Of a stretch of DNA of 64,000 bases, positions 42,312-51,147 are shown in pieces. The stretch's first letter is position 1. Each line of letters starts with the position of its first letter. A model generated the notes under the pieces. The model was not told the DNA's origin. It saw nothing but the letters and a program-made list of their open reading frames with translations, and ran no database searches. Made by a program: the position numbers and the translations under genes. This stretch comes from CAYPXN01 sp964470915 (GTDB lineage: Bacteria > UBA10199 > JADFYH01), in contig CAYYEM010000003.1 in assembly GCA_964470915.1 (NCBI GenBank), forward strand, positions 18,491-82,490, given 5' to 3'.

Positions 42312-43007
42312 ATGAACAAAGTCTATAAAACTGCTGCAGAAGCCATTGCCGATATTTCTGATGGAGCCACTTTAATGGTTGGAGGTTTTGGATTGTGCGG
42401 CATTCCTGAAAATTTGATTATTGCCTTGCGAGACAAGGGGATTAAAAATCTTACCGCGATTAGCAATAATGCAGGAGTGGATGATTTTGGTTTGGGTTTA
42501 TTGCTTCAAACCCGTCAGATCAAAAAAATGATTTCCAGCTATGTGGGTGAAAATAAAACTTTCGAGAAACAATTTCTCGATGGATCACTTCAAGTGGAAT
42601 TAAATCCTCAGGGAACGCTCGCTGAAAGAATTCGTGCGGGTGGAGCAGGCATTGGTGGTTTTTTTACTCCTACCGGTGCTGGCACTTTACTGGCAGAAGG
42701 TAAGGAAACTCGCAAGATTGATGGAAAAGAATATGTGTTAGAAGCCCCTTTGAAAGCAGATTATGCTTTGGTGAAGGCATGGAAGGGCGATACACATGGT
42801 AATTTAATTTATCATCTGACAGCTCAAAATTTTAATCCTCTTATGGCGATGGCAGGGAAAATTACCATTGCAGAGGTAGAAGAGCTTGTGGAGCCCGGCG
42901 AACTTGACCCTAACTTTATTCATACGCCCAGTATATTTGTGCAAAGAATTATCCAGGGGCCTAAGTATGAAAAAAGGATAGAGCAAAGAACGATTACAAA
43001 GAGGTAA
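42312..43007 (+). CDS. scoA: 3-oxoacid CoA-transferase subunit A
   Basis: 231 residues. Family blocks DGATLMVGGFGLCGIPENLI near the N-terminus (the CoA-binding motif GGFGLCGIP) and GAGIGGFFTPTGAGT. With subunit B it moves CoA between succinyl-CoA (or acetyl-CoA) and acetoacetate, in ketone or short-chain acid use. It ends directly at the subunit B start. Confidence 0.95.
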   Translation: MNKVYKTAAEAIADISDGATLMVGGFGLCGIPENLIIALRDKGIKNLTAISNNAGVDDFGLGLLLQTRQIKKMISSYVGENKTFEKQFLDGSLQVELNPQGTLAERIRAGGAGIGGFFTPTGAGTLLAEGKETRKIDGKEYVLEAPLKADYALVKAWKGDTHGNLIYHLTAQNFNPLMAMAGKITIAEVEELVEPGELDPNFIHTPSIFVQRIIQGPKYEKRIEQRTITKR

Positions 43008-43673
43008 ATGACTATGGCTTTAACCCGAGATCAAATTGTCCAACGTGCGGCCCAAGAATTATATGATGGGTCTTACGTGAATTTAGGAATTGGAATGCCC
43101 ACTTTAGTGGCGAATCATATTCCTCCAGGCATGGATGTCATGCTTCATTCTGAAAATGGTTTACTCGGTGTAGGCCCTTTTCCAACAGAAGATAAAGTAG
43201 ATGCTGATTTGATCAATGCTGGCAAACAAACTGTCACCATGATTCCCAGCTCTTCGATTTTTGACCATGCGACTTCTTTTGCCATGATTCGTGGGGGCCA
43301 TATCGATTTGTGTATTTTGGGCGCCATGCAGGTGGCAGAAAATGGAGACATTGCGAATTACATGATTCCAGGACAGATGGTGAAGGGTCCAGGGGGAGCC
43401 ATGGATTTGGTGGCTGGCGCAAAACGTGTAATCGTAACCATGGAGCACGTTGCTAAAAACGGTAAATCTAAAATTCTTAAAGAATGTAATTTACCCCTTA
43501 CTGGTAAAAAAGTAGTTTCCAGAATTATTACTGATTTGTGTGTTTTTGATATTACCCCCAAGGGTTTGTTACTCCTTGAGCTTGCACCCGGAGTCAGTGT
43601 GGAAGATGTTAAAAAAGCGACCGAAGCTTCTTTTGAAGTATCGAAAGATTTAAAGGAGATGAGCTTTGCTTAG
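43008..43673 (+). CDS. scoB: 3-oxoacid CoA-transferase subunit B
   Basis: 221 residues. YVNLGIGMPTLVANHIP and LHSENGLLGVGPFP contain the catalytic Glu49 of the SENG motif; GGHIDLCILGAMQVAENGDIANYMIPG follows. ATG at 43008 touches the previous stop; a second ATG at 43014 is also possible. It overlaps the HAD gene by 8 nt. Confidence 0.95.
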   Translation: MTMALTRDQIVQRAAQELYDGSYVNLGIGMPTLVANHIPPGMDVMLHSENGLLGVGPFPTEDKVDADLINAGKQTVTMIPSSSIFDHATSFAMIRGGHIDLCILGAMQVAENGDIANYMIPGQMVKGPGGAMDLVAGAKRVIVTMEHVAKNGKSKILKECNLPLTGKKVVSRIITDLCVFDITPKGLLLLELAPGVSVEDVKKATEASFEVSKDLKEMSFA

Positions 43674-44349
43674 AGCCATTTTTTTTGATTTTAATGGAGT
43701 GATTGTAGACGATGAGTTTCTGCATTGTTCACTTTTTCAAAAAACTTTAGCTCGTCAAAGCATTGCATTATCTAAAGAAGATTATTATCAAAAATATTTA
43801 GGTTATGATGATCATGATGCCTTTGGTACTGTTTTGAAAGATCAAGGCAAAAAAGTAGAAGAAAGTTTCCTGAATCAACTGATTCAGGAAAAAGCAAAGT
43901 ATTATCAGGAAGAAATTCAGAAACAAGATTTGTTTATCGAGGGCTCAGTCGATTTTATCAAAAAGCTTTCCAGTAAATATTATCTTGGGATTGTTTCTGG
44001 AGCTTTAAGATCTGAGATTGAAGCTTGGTTGGAGCGAGGTAAGATTCGTGATTTATTTCAAATCTTGGTTGGAGCTGAAGATGTGAAACGTGGCAAACCA
44101 AATCCAGAAGGCTATCTCAAAGCCTTAGATGCGGTGAATCGTGATTATGTGTCGAGTTCAGAAATTGTTTTACCCCAAGAATGTTTGGTGATTGAAGATT
44201 CGATCTGGGGAATTGAAGCAGCCCACGATGCTGGAATGAAATGTCTTGCCTTGGCGACTTCTTATAAAGCGAGTGAACTACAAATTGCAGATTGGGTGGC
44301 AGAGAAGTATTCTGAGATAAATTTATCTTCCATTTTAGCTGCATTTTAG
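43666..44349 (+). CDS. HAD-family hydrolase, beta-phosphoglucomutase-like, with DxN motif
   Basis: 227 residues. Motif I is FFDFNGVIVDDE: the nucleophile Asp8 is present but the usual second Asp is Asn10. Motif II LGIVSGALRSEIE, motif III Lys in RGKPNPEGYLKA, motif IV VIEDSIWGIEAAHDAGM. It acts on small phosphorylated compounds or is related to the phosphomutases. DxN would weaken general acid/base catalysis. Overlaps scoB, hence co-expressed with the CoA-transferase, without an obvious shared pathway. Confidence 0.85.
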   Translation: MLRAIFFDFNGVIVDDEFLHCSLFQKTLARQSIALSKEDYYQKYLGYDDHDAFGTVLKDQGKKVEESFLNQLIQEKAKYYQEEIQKQDLFIEGSVDFIKKLSSKYYLGIVSGALRSEIEAWLERGKIRDLFQILVGAEDVKRGKPNPEGYLKALDAVNRDYVSSSEIVLPQECLVIEDSIWGIEAAHDAGMKCLALATSYKASELQIADWVAEKYSEINLSSILAAF

Positions 44350-44505
44350 TAATGTAAAATTATCATTATTTTCTAAAAAGTTTCGAGACAATTTTTCAAA
44401 ACTTCAAGACGCTACTCCCTAGGCAAAAAGTGACTTGATACAGCGAGATTTTCCTTAAAGTTTTTAAAATTATCCCAAAACTTTTTAGTTTTAACTGGAG
44501 AGCTT

Positions 44506-45099
44506 ATGAAAGCGGGTTGTCTTGTTCTCGATCTTGAAACCAAACGCACTTTTGAAGAGGTGGGGGGGAGAAATTTTGGTGAGTTGGGCGTTTCAGTTTG
44601 CTGTATTTATGATTACGAAGAAAATCAGTATCGCCATTTTTTAGAAAATGAGTTGAGCCGGATGGAAAATCATCTTCTAGATGCAAAGCTGATTGTGGGC
44701 TTTAACGTGAAGCGCTTCGATTTACCTGTTTTGCAGCCTTATTTTACCGTGAATATCGACAAACTACCGGTGTTTGACATGTTGGATGATTTGACTCAGC
44801 GTTTAGGACATCGGGTGAGTTTGGATTCCGTCGCACAGGCGACTTTAAATGTCGGCAAAACCGCTCATGGTTTGGATGCCATTCGATTTTTTCGCGAAGG
44901 AAATTGGGATAAATTGAAATCTTATTGTGAAAATGATGTGAAAATTACAAAAGAAGTTTTTGATTATGGTTGTGAGCATGGTGAGGTATTTTTCTTGTCA
45001 CGAGATGGCAATAAAAAAGTGCGGGTGGAAGTAGATTGGTTGGATCATATTCCGCGCAGTCACAGTCCTCAAGTTCAAGCCCAATACAAATTGTTATGA
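44506..45099 (+). CDS. DEDDy-type 3'-5' exonuclease (RNase H-like fold)
   Basis: 197 residues. VLDLETK gives the first Asp-x-Glu pair, LIVGFNVKRFDLPVL the second Asp block, and LKSYCENDVKITKEVF the YxxxD block. These are the catalytic carboxylates of DEDDy exonucleases such as the YprB/ribonuclease H-like group. No helicase or polymerase part. Target (RNA or DNA) unknown. Confidence 0.8.
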   Translation: MKAGCLVLDLETKRTFEEVGGRNFGELGVSVCCIYDYEENQYRHFLENELSRMENHLLDAKLIVGFNVKRFDLPVLQPYFTVNIDKLPVFDMLDDLTQRLGHRVSLDSVAQATLNVGKTAHGLDAIRFFREGNWDKLKSYCENDVKITKEVFDYGCEHGEVFFLSRDGNKKVRVEVDWLDHIPRSHSPQVQAQYKLL

Positions 45100-45102
45100 C
45101 CC

Positions 45103-45155
45103 TTCGACAAGCTCAGGGCGATCGATTTTGTTTCGTTTGTGGTGAGCTTGTCGAA
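45103..45155. repeat. REP-like palindrome TTCGACAAGCTCA/TGAGCTTGTCGAA
   Basis: Perfect 13-bp arms (45103-45115 and 45143-45155) fill the space between the exonuclease stop and the greA start. Related to 31727-31785. The stem would sit on the expected greA ribosome site. Confidence 0.9.
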
Positions 45156-45157
45156 CC

Positions 45158-45649
45158 ATGAGAATGTTTATGCATGATGATAAAATTCCTATAACTCCAC
45201 AAGGCTTACAAAAATTAAAAGATGAATTGAAAAGGCTCCGATCAGTCGAAATGCCAGAGATTGTCAAAGCGATTGAAGTGGCACGCGATCATGGAGATTT
45301 GTCAGAGAATGCAGATTATGATGCAGCTAAAAATCGTCAAGGTCAGATTGTATCGCGCATGACTGAACTTGAGGATAAAATTGCTCGTGCTCAGGTGATT
45401 GATCCTGCTACTTTAGATCACGATAAGATTGTTTTTGGTGCTACTGTTAAAGTGCTGGACGTCAACTCTGATGAGGAAATGGAATATCAAATTGTGGGTG
45501 CAGATGAGTCAGATGTGAAGCAGGGTAAAATTAGTATTCAATCGCCTATTGCGAGGTCCCTGATTGGAAAAAAAGTGGGGGATGCAGCAAAAATTGTTAC
45601 CCCTAAGGGGAGTCGTGAGTTGGAAGTCCTTGAAATTACTTTCCGTTAG
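45158..45649 (+). CDS. greA: GreA-type transcript cleavage factor
   Basis: 163 residues. N-terminal coiled coil (LQKLKDELKRLRSVEMPEIV, ARDHGDLSENADYDAAKNRQ with the acidic tip DLSENADY) and C-terminal FKBP-like domain (SIQSPIARSLIGKKVGDAAKIVTPKG). It rescues backtracked RNA polymerase. Three in-frame ATGs (45158, 45167, 45173) precede the conserved part; the first touches a palindromic repeat, so the start is uncertain. Confidence 0.95.
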   Translation: MRMFMHDDKIPITPQGLQKLKDELKRLRSVEMPEIVKAIEVARDHGDLSENADYDAAKNRQGQIVSRMTELEDKIARAQVIDPATLDHDKIVFGATVKVLDVNSDEEMEYQIVGADESDVKQGKISIQSPIARSLIGKKVGDAAKIVTPKGSRELEVLEITFR

Positions 45650-46071
45650 AACTTTCTTTTTTCTACTTCTTCAAATTTTTTTCTAAATTCTTCTGGAATA
45701 GAAACGGATTTGCCAGATTTATAGTCAAACATCACTCCTACCGTTAGGCCTGTAGCCACGATTCTACCTGTAGTTTCTTCTGCAAGTTGATATTCCATCT
45801 CAAAACTAGATTTCCCCAATTTAGAAGTACGAATTTTTGTTTCAATGACTTCGTCCATCATGGCGGGAGATTTATAATCACAAATTACTTTGGCCAATAT
45901 CATAGAATGACGGACAGATTCTTGGGGAGCTTTAAAATTTACTCCCGGGAAATCACGAAAATAGTCTACACGGGCTTGTTCCATGTAGGTAATGTATTTG
46001 GCATTGTTTAAATGACCAAACATATCGCAATCACCGAAGCGAACACAGATTTTAGTTGATCGATGAAACAT
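45646..46071 (-). CDS. acyl-CoA thioesterase, YbgC/FadM hotdog family
   Basis: 141 residues, a single hotdog domain. CVRFGDCDMFGHLNNAKYITYMEQARVDYF holds the catalytic-region Asp and the family helix; KSSFEMEYQLAEETTGRIVATGLTVGVMFD is the central sheet. Hydrolyses acyl-CoA. The 3' end overlaps greA by 4 nt. Confidence 0.93.
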   Translation of the reverse strand: MFHRSTKICVRFGDCDMFGHLNNAKYITYMEQARVDYFRDFPGVNFKAPQESVRHSMILAKVICDYKSPAMMDEVIETKIRTSKLGKSSFEMEYQLAEETTGRIVATGLTVGVMFDYKSGKSVSIPEEFRKKFEEVEKRKF

Positions 46072-46204
46072 AAGCGGATACTCAGATCGGTCAAAAAACC
46101 AGTTTTGTCAATCAAACGATTTAAAGACTAATATCTTAGCAACTCTTTCTTTAAGTAACCGATTGGTGCTTTGAGTATAGTTTAAATACTATGGGGAGAT
46201 TATT

Positions 46205-47884
46205 GTGGGCACACTTAACACTTACCAATTCGACGTGACTCAGTCTGCGCTGTTAGTGAAAGGAGATGAAAGAGATCCCTTTCGCTTTTATAGCGATTTA
46301 ATTCCAGCTCAAGCGATCGAACCTTCCAAAAAAGAATTGAGCTTTCAAGTTCAGGATTTAGATAATAATCGAAATATTGATGAGAAAGACCGTTTTGTTT
46401 TAATCGATCGTCAAGGTAAGCAATTCCTTCTTGATTCAAAGGATGCCTTGAAACTCTTTAATTATTATATGGATCCTGAGGTTCTGATCTCAAAAGGTCT
46501 TGGCGTATCTGTCACCCATCGTGTTGAAGAAGAGTTGCTTGCTCAATCAAGTCCAACTGAATTGGAAGCGATTCCTGAATGGAAGCCAGAAGATTTAAAG
46601 TATGTGCGAGAGTTGCATTATCCTTATTGGGAAAAAGATGGGCATTTAGATTTAAATATTTTAGCAGGTTTGCGGATTTATACAGATGAAGAAAACAGTC
46701 AATGGACTGGCTTTCAAGGCGTTCCCATTTACTTTGATTGGAGATATTTCAGAAACAGAGTTTTAGGCGAAAAAGGAGCGGTTGCTTTAAGCTTTGTGGC
46801 AGTGGAACATCTTTTTTCGGCTCCTTTTGTGTGGCAGATGTATACCACCAATTTTTTGAGTATGGTGGGCGGCAGTGTGACTGGAAATAGTCGGGAAGAG
46901 GGGATTATCCATGGCGGGCAACTTTATGCGGATGGAGATACCACAAGCCGCAATACACGTCGTTTCATTAATATCCAAACAGCGAAGTCTCGTTCAAATT
47001 TAGCAAAAGATCATTTGTACTTCACGATTACTTGGCCCATTGTACTAGCTGCTTGTTTTGCGGATCCTTATTTTAGAAATTTTTGGCCAGCCCCATGGAA
47101 ACTCCCTCGTTTTGGAGTTTTATATAATTACTTTGCTAACCAGTTTTCGCGCGCTATTCCTTTTATGGGTCGCAGCCCTTTGGGTTTAGGCATTGCTGCC
47201 TTATCCGGCTATGGAATTTATGAAATGTCGAGTGTTTGGTTTGATTTATACGGACACATGCCTCAAGGTTCCACTGAAAATCGCGTTTTTTCTTTGGGTT
47301 CTACTATATTGACTCAGGGGGCGCTCTATTCACGCGCAGCCCGTGAACTTGAGATACTCACAGGTTCATCGAAATTGAATTTAGAGTCTTTGCTCCAATT
47401 GCGAAGTATGAAATTGAGAATGAGTTTGGCGGTTGAAACTCCCAAAGTAAATTTATTTGGCCTTAAGTTTCGTGCGCCAAAACCCATTACTTATTTAGAG
47501 TATACCGAAACAGTACCAGTAACAAATCTGATGAAGCGTTATGGAGTGGTAGAGGGTGCGGCTCTTGAAGGAGGAGCCGCTGAGGTGGGTGGAGCTAATT
47601 TTATGACGCGTAGACTGATGATGCAAAGGCTTGCTGCGGGAGAAAGTTTGGCGACACAACGTTTGGGTTTGGGCATGATGAGTCGTTTGGCAGTTCCTGC
47701 AGCCGAAGAAGAATTGTTATTAGCTGAAAATATAGTGTTGAGATCTCGAGTCAGGAGCGTGGGTTTGCCTTTACTGGGAGTAGCTGCTGTGGTTGGTTTG
47801 GGCGTAGGCTTTTGTTACTTGACAGGAATTTTCAATAAAGACAAAAATCCTCGAACTTTAGCTAAAGAATATTTAGGTTATTAA
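46205..47884 (+). CDS. large protein with EF-hand-like loop and hydrophobic segments, unknown
   Basis: 559 residues, no recognised family. There is no signal peptide. Residues 51-62 (DLDNNRNIDEKD) fit a calcium-binding EF-hand loop (Asp/Asn at positions 1, 3, 5, 7, 9, Asp at 12). Hydrophobic stretches occur near 195-215 (GAVALSFVAVEHLFSAPFVW), 275-290 (FTITWPIVLAACF), 330-345 and at the C-terminus (GLPLLGVAAVVGLGVGF). The end is polar. Start GTG 46205 after GGGGAG. The leader has AACT (46141) and ACCGATTG (46158) but with a 13-nt spacer. It could be an envelope protein or T3SS cargo; neither is shown. Confidence 0.65.
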   Translation: MGTLNTYQFDVTQSALLVKGDERDPFRFYSDLIPAQAIEPSKKELSFQVQDLDNNRNIDEKDRFVLIDRQGKQFLLDSKDALKLFNYYMDPEVLISKGLGVSVTHRVEEELLAQSSPTELEAIPEWKPEDLKYVRELHYPYWEKDGHLDLNILAGLRIYTDEENSQWTGFQGVPIYFDWRYFRNRVLGEKGAVALSFVAVEHLFSAPFVWQMYTTNFLSMVGGSVTGNSREEGIIHGGQLYADGDTTSRNTRRFINIQTAKSRSNLAKDHLYFTITWPIVLAACFADPYFRNFWPAPWKLPRFGVLYNYFANQFSRAIPFMGRSPLGLGIAALSGYGIYEMSSVWFDLYGHMPQGSTENRVFSLGSTILTQGALYSRAARELEILTGSSKLNLESLLQLRSMKLRMSLAVETPKVNLFGLKFRAPKPITYLEYTETVPVTNLMKRYGVVEGAALEGGAAEVGGANFMTRRLMMQRLAAGESLATQRLGLGMMSRLAVPAAEEELLLAENIVLRSRVRSVGLPLLGVAAVVGLGVGFCYLTGIFNKDKNPRTLAKEYLGY

Positions 47885-47954
47885 CATAAGTCTTGGTGTT
47901 TTCTAGAATCTTAATCTAAGTAAAATCTAAAAAATAAAAAATATTTTTTTACAA

Positions 47955-47982
47955 TTGACAACTTCGATATCGAAGCTATTGT
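47955..47982 (+). promoter_or_regulatory. sigma-70-like promoter with internal palindrome
   Basis: TTGACA (47955-47960) and TATTGT (47977-47982) are 16 nt apart. The spacer contains the perfect 14-bp palindrome CTTCGATATCGAAG (47962-47975), well placed as an operator. About 105 nt upstream of the 48090 gene. Confidence 0.45.
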
Positions 47983-48089
47983 CCGATCCGTTTTTTGACA
48001 GTCAATGAGTGAGAATTGCCTTGGATATTTTCAGATAAGTATCGAAAGCAGTTCTCTTACTCTTTTAGATTATAACAAAGGAGTTTGAG

Positions 48090-48638
48090 ATGGCAGAAAG
48101 AATCCCCCTACAAAATATAAGACATACCCTGTTTAGAATCATGGGTATTCCACAACCCAATTCTATTGACCGCCTGGATAAAAAATTGAGTCAGTTGGAG
48201 AAACATCTCAAAGATTGGGCCAAGAAAGTAGAATCTAAGCCTGCTGTAGAAGCTGAACTTGTTGTTCATGAGAAGCCTAAAAGAGTACTTTTAGTGGATA
48301 CTGAAACCACTAATTTCGACCTGATTAAGGAAACCCTGCCTGAGGATTTAGAGCTTCGCATGGTAAAAGATTGGGAGCAGCTTTTTCGTGAAATGAAAAA
48401 AGCGAATGTTTCTTTAGTGATTATGGATCTTACAATACTGGGGCCTGAAGGTGTGAAAAATCTAAAGAAATTAAGGGAATACAATTTAAATGTGAAAGTA
48501 GTAGCTTTAGCGAGTTATCTCAGTGAAGCTTTAGCTCAGGCGATGCCTGATGGAATGGATTTTTCAGCTATTTTGCAAAAGCCATTAAATCCTTTTCAAT
48601 TAAAAGAAGATTTAGTAAAGCATCTACCTCAAATTTGA
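48090..48638 (+). CDS. stand-alone response-regulator receiver-like protein
   Basis: 182 residues. An N-terminal helical segment (1-60) precedes a receiver domain: acidic pocket RVLLVDTETT (Asp70), phosphoacceptor VIMDLTILGPEG (Asp113), VVALASY (Ser142) and LQKPLNPFQ (Lys164). No output domain. AAAGGAG ribosome site. No kinase is adjacent. Could be a CheY-like adaptor or a phosphate sink. Confidence 0.82.
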   Translation: MAERIPLQNIRHTLFRIMGIPQPNSIDRLDKKLSQLEKHLKDWAKKVESKPAVEAELVVHEKPKRVLLVDTETTNFDLIKETLPEDLELRMVKDWEQLFREMKKANVSLVIMDLTILGPEGVKNLKKLREYNLNVKVVALASYLSEALAQAMPDGMDFSAILQKPLNPFQLKEDLVKHLPQI

Positions 48639-48679
48639 CCTCCTTTCTCCGCCTATGCGGGGAAGGACATCAACCAAGA

Positions 48680-48725
48680 ATGGGCCGTTCGTCCGCCTCA
48701 GGTGGAGAGCGGCCTATTTCTTTTT
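48680..48725. terminator. probable terminator between convergent genes
   Basis: GGGCCG ... CGGCC stem with inner CCGCCT/GGTGG pairing, then ATTTCTTTTT. A second hairpin (CTCCGCCTATGCGGGG) lies just before. Loop structure is imperfect. Confidence 0.55.
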
Positions 48726-48730
48726 AAACC

Positions 48731-49555
48731 TTACTTTTTTAACGACTGAGGAGAAGCGTCATCCTCTGGATTGAGATTTGTTTTTATGCTGAGCGCTCCG
48801 TGGGTGCGATAATAATTTTGAGTGAGTTGCACAGAACATTTGTGCACCACATCCGCCATCATTTTTCCAATTTTTGAATTTTTAAAATAGCCTACTTCTC
48901 CTACTCCAAAGCCACCATTGTTGATAGCTCCAGTATCAAAAGTGATTCCGAAACTGCTGGCTTTCACTTTGACATGAGAGGAAGCTAATATCTCACTTGA
49001 ACTAGTATTGATGAGTTTGCAGGCCATGTAAATATTGCTACTTCTTACTTTACCCCCTACTGCAGCGATAGCATCTCCACCATCTCCCCCCACCAGGGCT
49101 CCAGCAATGGCAGTAAGGAATCCAAAATCAAATCCTTCTTTTTCTTTAGTGAGACCCGTGAGAGCAAAAGAGATTAAATTTTCTGCTACTTTCATTTGTT
49201 TATATTGTGCTGCTTTTGTTTTTTTGGCTTCTGGACTTCGAGCAATTTTCTTTTCATTCATAATTCCTTGAGGCGCTGAAGCTGTTTCCTCTCTTTCCAA
49301 CACTGTATAGCAATTTGAGTTCACTAATTCTTCTACAGCGACTTCACGAGAGCTGGTGGCAATATTATCATTCCACCAATTGAAGCTCACATTTTCAGTT
49401 TTAAAACGATCGAGAGCCACAGGCATTTTTGTTTGGCAATTTGGGTAGTTTTCCATAGGATTTTTGGAAACCTTAGGCCTTACAACTTGAGATCCTGACG
49501 AACAAGCATTCAAAGCAAGAAAAGCGAGGGGTAATAAAAGCCATTTTTTCTTCAT
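48731..49555 (-). CDS. lipoprotein, CsgG-like
   Basis: 274 residues. Signal peptide with lipobox LNAC (Cys18). The body has REVAVEELVNSNCYTVLEREE and NLISFALTGLTKEKEGFDFG, with Gly/Ala-rich strands (GALVGGDGGDAIAAVGGKVR), recalling CsgG/curli-secretin-like and related outer-membrane lipoproteins that use the ...VERxxL motif. Identity is tentative. Single gene. Confidence 0.65.
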   Translation of the reverse strand: MKKKWLLLPLAFLALNACSSGSQVVRPKVSKNPMENYPNCQTKMPVALDRFKTENVSFNWWNDNIATSSREVAVEELVNSNCYTVLEREETASAPQGIMNEKKIARSPEAKKTKAAQYKQMKVAENLISFALTGLTKEKEGFDFGFLTAIAGALVGGDGGDAIAAVGGKVRSSNIYMACKLINTSSSEILASSHVKVKASSFGITFDTGAINNGGFGVGEVGYFKNSKIGKMMADVVHKCSVQLTQNYYRTHGALSIKTNLNPEDDASPQSLKK

Positions 49556-49670
49556 GGAATCTCCTATGTAATGACTCAGGAATAATGGTTTACAAGGGCT
49601 TCATCCTGATCAGTTCAAATCACTCTCAGAATAGAAAAAACACCAAACTCCTTCAACTGTAAAAGGGTTT

Positions 49671-51147
49671 ATGGAAATGAAAGAANNNNNNNNNNNNNNN
49701 NNNNNNNNNNNNNNNNNNNNNNNNNNNNNNNNNNNNNNNNNNNNNNNNNNNNNNNNNNNNNNNNNNNNNNNNNNNNNNNNNNNNNGGAGATTGGAGAACT
49801 TCCGCGCTTGCTTTGGCTGCGCCTTTTGCAGTTTCAAGACTTTCGGGTATTTTTAGAAGTGTGGGTCTTTCTTACAAAGTAGCGGCTTTAAGCGAAGCGG
49901 CTTTTGTAGAGTCAGGATCGGGAATTCTTTCAAGAGTTTCTTGGCTTGCTCAAGGGGCCAAGTTTTCTGGAGCCACTTTAGGAATGGGAGCTCTGTTAAC
50001 AGCTTGTGGTGCACCTGATAACATGGCTCCTGATGGATCGACTTTAGCACCTCCGAGAACAATAGAAGTTCAAGGCGCTGAGTATTCAGTAACGCCTGTG
50101 AGCACAGGAACAAATCAGGGTTTTGCAGCCAAACTGAATTCTAATGGACAATTAGCCGTGACTTGGACGGACTACAGTAATGCTTCTGTTGTGAATTTGA
50201 AAATTTTTTCTGATGCAAGAACTCCAGGAAATTTGGTGGAAGTGGAACGACCACAAAATGCCGTGAGTTTACTGCCTAGCATTTCAAATGATGATGCTGG
50301 AAATGTTTTGCTGGCATGGACCAATAGTATGGGTCCTGATGCTCCTTCAGGGTTAAGAGCACGTCGATATTCTGCTGCTGGTCAAGCTCAAGGGAATAGC
50401 TTTCCTATTGTGCCGCTTGAAAATCATAATCCTGTGATTATGGGATCTGTTTCACTTCAATCGGATGGATCTTTTAGAGTGGTGAGCAATGAAAATTCTT
50501 CTTCTTGTGGCGTTTGTGCGAGAACTTATGGCCCCGATAATGTGCAGAGGAGTGTAATGACTTTAAGTGAAGCTGGGACTTCTGTTTTAGCTAGTGACAT
50601 GGCGGATTCTGCTCAGGGAGACTGGGCGTGGGCTGGTTTGTTGGCAGGTAATAATGGAGAAAGGCAAGTTCGGTTTCGTTATTTTAATGTGGGAACTGGC
50701 CTAGGGGCTTCGACTACTTTTTCGATTGGAAACCCTGGCACAGCGACTGGTATCAAGGTAGCTATTTTGCCTAATGATAACTCTCTCGTGGTATGGCAAA
50801 GTAATCAAGGTTTAAGAGGCATGGTGTTAAAACCGGATGGACGGCCTCAGAGTGCTCAGATTTCACTCAACTCACTTCCCCCTGGTTCTAGTTTTTCAGC
50901 GACGAGCGATGAAGCCGGTGCTTTTGTAGTGGCTTGGGAGGAAGCAGGGCAAATTCGATCTAGCTTATTAGATGCAAATGGAAGAATCATTTCGAGCAAT
51001 TTAGAAATTTCTAATGGGACGTCTGATAATCATGAGGTGACTGTGACCGCAAATGAAAGAGGTCAGGTCAGTTATTTATGGAGACGTGCTCAACGGAGTC
51101 CTGCAGGATATAACTTGGTTGGCAGAAATTATCAGATTCGATACTAA
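49671..51147 (+). CDS. beta-propeller-like surface protein, 5' part in an assembly gap
   Basis: The open frame continues upstream from 49813 into 100 N (49686-49785), so its first codons are hidden; ATG 49671 or 49677 is a possible start. After the gap there are about 450 residues: a helical, partly hydrophobic N-part (FSGATLGMGALLTACGAPDN, with a lipobox-like LTAC well inside), then repeats with the pattern DGxxxVVWxS/AWTNS and RARRYSAAGQAQGN, typical of large beta-propeller secreted proteins. It converges on plsB with a 4-nt overlap. Confidence 0.65.
49686..49785. other. assembly gap of 100 N
   Basis: Second scaffold gap of exactly 100 bases. It hides the start of the 49813 frame. Confidence 0.97.
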
